Source: Alphaproteobacteria bacterium
GTDB taxonomy: Bacteria > Pseudomonadota > Alphaproteobacteria > Micavibrionales > Micavibrionaceae
Direction: 5' to 3'
Length of the DNA: 10,071 bases
NCBI GenBank assembly: GCA_021776015.1
Contig: JAJFGT010000140.1
Location: forward strand, 1-10,071
In this document: positions 7,213 to 10,071 of the stretch, in pieces
How the letters are laid out: each line of letters opens with the position of its first letter
Position numbering within the stretch: the first letter of the stretch is position 1
Program-made: the position numbers and the translations under genes
Notes under the pieces: generated by a model
What the model was told of the DNA's origin: nothing
Databases searched by the model: none
The model's input: the letters and a program-made list of their open reading frames with translations, nothing else

Positions 7213-7241
7213 ATTAAAGCATAAACTTTTCATAAAGTAAA
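7213..7241 (-). promoter_or_regulatory. Candidate promoter of the ankyrin gene
   Basis: On the minus strand TTTACT (7241-7236) and TTTAAT (7218-7213) are 17 bases apart, 33 bases ahead of the ATG at 7180. The match is moderate and lies in AT-rich sequence, back to back with the amn promoter. Confidence 0.35.
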
Positions 7242-7284
7242 GTTTTTTGAAATTCTATCTGTTTACCTTTCTTAATAAAATTTG

Positions 7285-7293
7285 TGATATGAT
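7285..7293 (+). promoter_or_regulatory. Extended -10 promoter of amn
   Basis: TGATATGAT is a TG-n plus TATGAT extended -10 box. Its last base is 6 bases before the A of the amn ATG (7300), so the expected transcription start falls on or beside the start codon. A TTGAAA at 7247-7252 is too far (35 bases) to be its -35. An extended -10 can work without a good -35. Confidence 0.5.
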
Positions 7294-7299
7294 AATTCC

Positions 7300-8775
7300 A
7301 TGATTTTAAAAGCAACAAAAAAATATAAAGATGCTGAAAAAGCCTGTCAGGAGATAGATGCTCTTTATCAGGAAAGCGTGGCGTATTTATGCGCACAATT
7401 TAAAGCATTTTCAGACGGTAAAATTCCCAAAAAGAAAATTCAGGCTTTTTATCCTCGCATTCGTATTTCAACCAAAAATGCGACACGTAAAGATAGTCGC
7501 CGTTCCTATGGATTTGTTCCAAAACCAGGGGATTATGAGGCAACACTAACGCGCCCTGATATTTTTTCTAAATATTATGAAGAACAAATCCGTCTTCTTC
7601 TAAAAAACCATGATGCGCCTATAGAGATTGGACTGAGTGATGTGCCTATTCCTGTCCATATGGCGTTGGGAGAAGAGTTTCATCTAGAAAAAGAGCTTGA
7701 TGAAGAACAAATGTCTGCGCTGATGAGTTTCTTTGATCATCCTGATTTGGAAAAAATGAATGATGAAGTGGCCAATGGAACGAATGTTATTGCAGCAGGA
7801 GATCCGTCGCCTTTATCTTTATTTACGGCGCCTCGTGTAGATGTCAGCTTGATGAGATTGCGACATTATACGGCAACGAATTCAAATCATTTTCAAAATT
7901 ATGTGATTTTCACAAACTATCAATTCTATATTGATGAGTTTATCGGGTTGGCAGGGACTCTTATGTCTGAAAATTCAGGGATAGATGGATACTCTGCCTT
8001 TGTCGAACCAGGGAATAAAATAACCTATAACAAAAAGATGGAAAATATGCCTCATAATGAGGCAGGCTTTGCCCTTGGGCGTATGCCTCAAATGCCAGCC
8101 TATCATTTAAAACGTGCCGATGGATCAGGGATTACTATGGTCAATATCGGAGTAGGGCCATCTAATGCCAAAACGATTACAGATCATATTGCTGTCTTGC
8201 GCCCCCATGCGTGGTTAATGCTGGGGCATTGTGCAGGTCTTCGAAACTCTCAGTCTTTGGGAGATTATGTTTTGGCGCATGGTTATATTCGTGAGGACAA
8301 TGTTCTTTATAAAGACCTTCATCCAAGTATTCCCATTCCACCTCTTGCTGAAATTCAATTGGCGTTACAACAGGCTGTGAGTGAAGTCTCGGGACTGAAT
8401 GGATACGAACTAAAGAAAATCATGAGAACAGGGACTGTGGCGACGGTAGATGATAGAAATTGGGAATTTAGATCTCTTGTTCGTCAGAACCAACGCCTGA
8501 GTCAAAGTCGTGCGATTGCTTTGGATATGGAGTCTGGAACGATTGCGGCCAATGGGTTTCGTTTTCGTGTTCCTTATGGAACGTTGTTATGCGTATCTGA
8601 TAAGCCGTTACATGGGCAGTTAAAGCTTCCCGGGATGGCGGATAAATTCTATCGTCAACGTGTCGATCAGCATCTTAGAATAGGACTCAGAACAATGGCA
8701 CTGCTCCGTGAGATTGGGCCATCAAAACTTCATAGTCGAAAACTTCGATCCTTTAATGAAGTTGCATTTCAATAA
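7300..8775 (+). CDS. amn: AMP nucleosidase
   Basis: AMP nucleosidase splits AMP into adenine and ribose 5-phosphate, in purine salvage and control of the adenylate pool in the cytoplasm. The 491 residues are close to the E. coli enzyme (484), and many blocks agree with it: RLRHYT (186-191), FTNYQFYIDEF (204-214), VNIGVGPSNAKTI (281-293), GHCAGLR (309-315), GDYVLAH (321-327), RTGTV-T-DDRNWE (376-389), ALDMES (407-412, with the catalytic-site aspartate), PYGTLLCVSDKPLHG (425-439) and LHSRKLRSFNE (477-487). The first part is the AMN-specific regulatory domain, the second the nucleoside-phosphorylase fold. The start at 7300 fits because the family segment IDALYQESV follows at residue 19, but there is no ribosome binding site and a promoter -10 box abuts the ATG. 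It is divergent from the ankyrin gene (119 bases) and convergent with the small gene at 8790. Confidence 0.97.
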   Translation: MILKATKKYKDAEKACQEIDALYQESVAYLCAQFKAFSDGKIPKKKIQAFYPRIRISTKNATRKDSRRSYGFVPKPGDYEATLTRPDIFSKYYEEQIRLLLKNHDAPIEIGLSDVPIPVHMALGEEFHLEKELDEEQMSALMSFFDHPDLEKMNDEVANGTNVIAAGDPSPLSLFTAPRVDVSLMRLRHYTATNSNHFQNYVIFTNYQFYIDEFIGLAGTLMSENSGIDGYSAFVEPGNKITYNKKMENMPHNEAGFALGRMPQMPAYHLKRADGSGITMVNIGVGPSNAKTITDHIAVLRPHAWLMLGHCAGLRNSQSLGDYVLAHGYIREDNVLYKDLHPSIPIPPLAEIQLALQQAVSEVSGLNGYELKKIMRTGTVATVDDRNWEFRSLVRQNQRLSQSRAIALDMESGTIAANGFRFRVPYGTLLCVSDKPLHGQLKLPGMADKFYRQRVDQHLRIGLRTMALLREIGPSKLHSRKLRSFNEVAFQ

Positions 8776-8789
8776 GATATATATGTTTC

Positions 8790-9065
8790 TTAAGCAAGAA
8801 GATCAACGAGAGAGCCTCGTTCAGTGGAGCCTTGAGCCAGAAGGTTTTTGACCTGATCTTCAGAGATGTCCGTCAGATCTTTCTGCCCCTTATGAGCGTC
8901 ATTTGCATCAGCCAAAGGCTCATTTGCATGGCGTGTTTCATTCAAACGCTCAGTACGCCCTAAATTTTGCTCTTGCGCCAAAAAGGGTTGAGAATTGGGA
9001 TTCCTAACCTGTGTGCTTTGCACACTTTGTTGTTGAATCTGATAGGCGCTGATAGGTCCGAGCAT
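8790..9065 (-). CDS. Small Q/N-rich protein of unknown function
   Basis: I do not recognise this 91-residue hydrophilic protein. The first 40 residues are rich in Gln, Ser and Asn (AYQIQQQSVQSTQ at 7-19) and probably disordered. The middle is charged. Residues 66-78 (DISEDQVKNLLAQ) look like a short helix, and the protein ends in RGSLVDLLA. Tails of the form RG-x-hydrophobic-VD-hydrophobic occur, as far as I recall, on small alphaproteobacterial proteins of unknown role; that link is unverified. GGA at about 9073-9075, 7 bases before the ATG, and a good extended -10 (9098-9106) support the start. Only 14 bases separate its stop from the convergent amn stop. There is no signal peptide. Confidence 0.65.
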   Translation of the reverse strand: MLGPISAYQIQQQSVQSTQVRNPNSQPFLAQEQNLGRTERLNETRHANEPLADANDAHKGQKDLTDISEDQVKNLLAQGSTERGSLVDLLA

Positions 9066-9097
9066 TTTATGTGTCCAGTTGTTTCAATACACTCCAT

Positions 9098-9106
9098 TGT
9101 ATAACA
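9098..9106 (-). promoter_or_regulatory. Extended -10 promoter of the 8790-9065 gene
   Basis: On the minus strand TGTTATACA (9106-9098) is a TG-n plus TATACA extended -10 box, about 32 bases ahead of the ATG at 9065. No good -35 is visible; a TTTCTT lies 18 bases upstream. A 10-base perfect palindrome directly abuts it. Confidence 0.4.
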
Positions 9107-9116
9107 TATCATGATA
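9107..9116. repeat. Perfect 10-bp palindrome TATCATGATA
   Basis: This palindrome abuts the upstream edge of the extended -10 of the 8790-9065 gene, where a repressor or activator could bind. It is short and AT-rich, so it could be chance; no second copy was noticed in the window. Confidence 0.35.
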
Positions 9117-9233
9117 AGGTTAAGAAAGCGTTTCCTTAGAATTACTAACAATCCTTATTCCTAAAATGAATCTAATCCATAAAGCATTTATTAAAGTTTT
9201 CTATCTATGATTTAAGATAAGGAGAGCTAAAAT

Positions 9234-9590
9234 ATGACTCATGGAACCCCTTTTCATCAAAAAGACTACCCTCCACAAAATACCCTTGTAGATTCTTTTT
9301 CAAGGATTCAGGTGCGTCTTTATACGACAGGGCTTCGCCCCCCAGAGCTTAAAATTATAGAGACCTATCTTCCTCGTAAGCGGGATGGCGTACAAGAAAT
9401 GGGTGGACGCGATATCTGTGAAGTCCCGATCAATGAACCTCAAGATGTCAGTCGATTTGCCAGTGTGTTTAGAGAGGAAGTTGAGGCCTCTGGTCTTCTA
9501 TCCTCAGAGTCAGGATATGTAGAGAGCTCAGACACTCGAGCCCAAATACTGAAAGCTGCCCAAAGATCTTTAGATACTATTTTTCATTGA
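9234..9590 (+). CDS. Unrecognised 118-residue protein
   Basis: I do not recognise this soluble protein. AAGGAGAG at 9219-9226, with GGAG 9 bases before the ATG, is the strongest Shine-Dalgarno sequence in the window and fixes the start. A TATGAT at 9206-9211 may be a -10 box, without a clear -35. Residues 24-60 look like beta strands and turns (IQVRLYTTGLRPPELKIIE, then YLPRKRDG), and residues 72-118 like two helices (SRFASVFREEVEASGLL and TRAQILKAAQRSLDTIFH). The single cysteine is in RDICEVP. There is no signal peptide, membrane segment or catalytic motif. It ends 57 bases before the convergent Nudix gene, with no hairpin and T-run between them. Confidence 0.7.
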   Translation: MTHGTPFHQKDYPPQNTLVDSFSRIQVRLYTTGLRPPELKIIETYLPRKRDGVQEMGGRDICEVPINEPQDVSRFASVFREEVEASGLLSSESGYVESSDTRAQILKAAQRSLDTIFH

Positions 9591-9647
9591 GATAAATGAG
9601 ATGGTGCCTTGATGTGAGTGGTTATCGAACTACTGTCTTAAATTTAG

Positions 9648-10071
9648 CTAGTTAAGTAATTTATTTCTATTTCTAAGAAATAAGCAATAGGCAGAGACTG
9701 TGCCTGCATCTCTCACTTTTCCGCTATCTATCATTCTATTAAAGTCTTTCTCAGAAAACCATTCTGTAACCATGTCTGACTCTGTCTTTTCTAGTTCTTG
9801 TTTACCTTTGGTAAAGTTGCGAGCGAAAAAAATATAAAAACCTTGGTCGCAGTGTCCATAGGATTCATATAAAAAACCTATCTCTTCTATTTCTTTAGGA
9901 GTTAGTCCTGTTTCCTGTCTTAATTCAGTAATTGCTCCTAGTTTACTATCATTTAAATTTTCTTCATAAACTCCCTGTGGAAATTCCCAAAATGAGTTCT
10001 TAACTGGGTAGCGATATTGTTTCACTAAGTGAAATCCATTATTTTCAAAAGGAATAATTAAAGAGAAATCT
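9648..10071 (-). CDS. ADP-ribose-type Nudix hydrolase, cut by the window edge
   Basis: The frame stays open to the right edge, so the N-terminus is missing and the GTG at 10023-10025 is an internal Val. The codons upstream of it read LIIPFENNGFHL, continuing into VKQYRYPVKNSFWEFPQG, the usual strand-turn-strand before a Nudix box. About 140 residues are visible. In this numbering the box runs from Gly33 through TELRQETGL (48-56), keeping Glu49 and Glu53 but with Gln52 for the first Glu of EE and Thr48 for Arg. The spacing from Gly33 is one residue longer than canonical. The pattern FPQG-x-x-E, ELR-ETGL, GFLYESYGHCDQGFYIFFA and the C-terminal GKVRDAGTVSA fits a Nudix subfamily related to ADP-ribose pyrophosphatases. 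Expected chemistry is cleavage of a nucleoside diphosphate sugar, e.g. ADP-ribose to AMP and ribose 5-phosphate; the substrate is not proven. It is AT-rich. Confidence 0.88.
   Translation of the reverse strand, partial: DFSLIIPFENNGFHLVKQYRYPVKNSFWEFPQGVYEENLNDSKLGAITELRQETGLTPKEIEEIGFLYESYGHCDQGFYIFFARNFTKGKQELEKTESDMVTEWFSEKDFNRMIDSGKVRDAGTVSAYCLFLRNRNKLLN

Noticed and set aside
7214..7396. Minus-strand 60-codon frame across the ankyrin-amn gap
   Set aside because: It overlaps the well-supported start of amn, has no ribosome binding site and a composition like random AT-rich sequence.
7300..8775. amn as part of an anti-phage nucleosidase system
   Set aside because: It is a full-length housekeeping-type AMP nucleosidase with no fused sensor and no defence genes beside it.
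8787..8800. Hairpin TTCTT-AAGC-AAGAA between amn and the small gene
   Set aside because: The stem is only five AT-rich pairs with no T run, too weak to call a terminator.
8805..8821. Hairpin AACGAG-loop-CTCGTT as a bidirectional terminator after amn
   Set aside because: The 6-base stem is perfect but no T run follows on either strand, and it lies in coding sequence of the 8790-9065 gene.
8960..9151. Minus-strand 63-codon frame overlapping the 8790-9065 gene
   Set aside because: It shares most of its length with the better supported frame, which has its own promoter and ribosome binding site; it looks like a shadow frame.
9591..9647. Terminator between the 9234 gene and the right-edge Nudix gene
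   Set aside because: No stem followed by a T run was found on either strand in this gap.

Overview
The window looks like a chromosomal segment from a low-G+C alphaproteobacterium, possibly host-associated. The core is mtaB followed directly by ftsY, an order I recall as common in Alphaproteobacteria (often with dapF upstream). It is flanked by a full-length AMP nucleosidase (amn), two ankyrin-repeat proteins and several short orphan genes. Ankyrin proteins are frequent in intracellular or ectosymbiotic alphaproteobacteria. This placement is inference; no rRNA or other decisive marker is present.

Layout. 1-758 (+): 3' part of an ankyrin-repeat gene that starts before the window. 807-1676 (+): an APH/choline-kinase-fold phosphotransferase. 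1703-2191 (-): an unrecognised single-pass membrane protein. 2335-2664 (+): an unrecognised 109-residue protein, ending in a likely terminator that can refold into a second hairpin. 2773-5745 (+): a compact operon mtaB, ftsY and a Nudix hydrolase, with gaps of 15 and 0 bases. 5750-7180 (-): a second ankyrin-type protein, convergent with the Nudix gene. 7300-8775 (+): amn, divergent from the ankyrin gene. 8790-9065 (-): a small Q/N-rich protein. 9234-9590 (+): an unrecognised 118-residue protein with a strong ribosome binding site. 9648-10071 (-): a second Nudix hydrolase of the ADP-ribose type, cut by the right edge of the window; the apparent GTG start at 10025 is an internal valine codon.

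How they fit together. The mtaB-ftsY operon is housekeeping (tRNA modification and membrane targeting). AMP nucleosidase and an ADP-ribose-type Nudix enzyme could act in series, ADP-ribose to AMP to adenine plus ribose 5-phosphate, but the genes do not form one operon. Two housekeeping genes, amn and mtaB, have promoter-like elements placed so that transcription would begin at or next to the start codon, and neither has a Shine-Dalgarno sequence, so both may be leaderless. No tRNA, rRNA, insertion sequence or CRISPR array was seen, and no gene-free stretch exceeds 300 bases (the longest is 168). I see no convincing new multi-gene system; the most unusual points are the leaderless candidates, the alternative hairpins upstream of mtaB, and the orphan and ankyrin genes.
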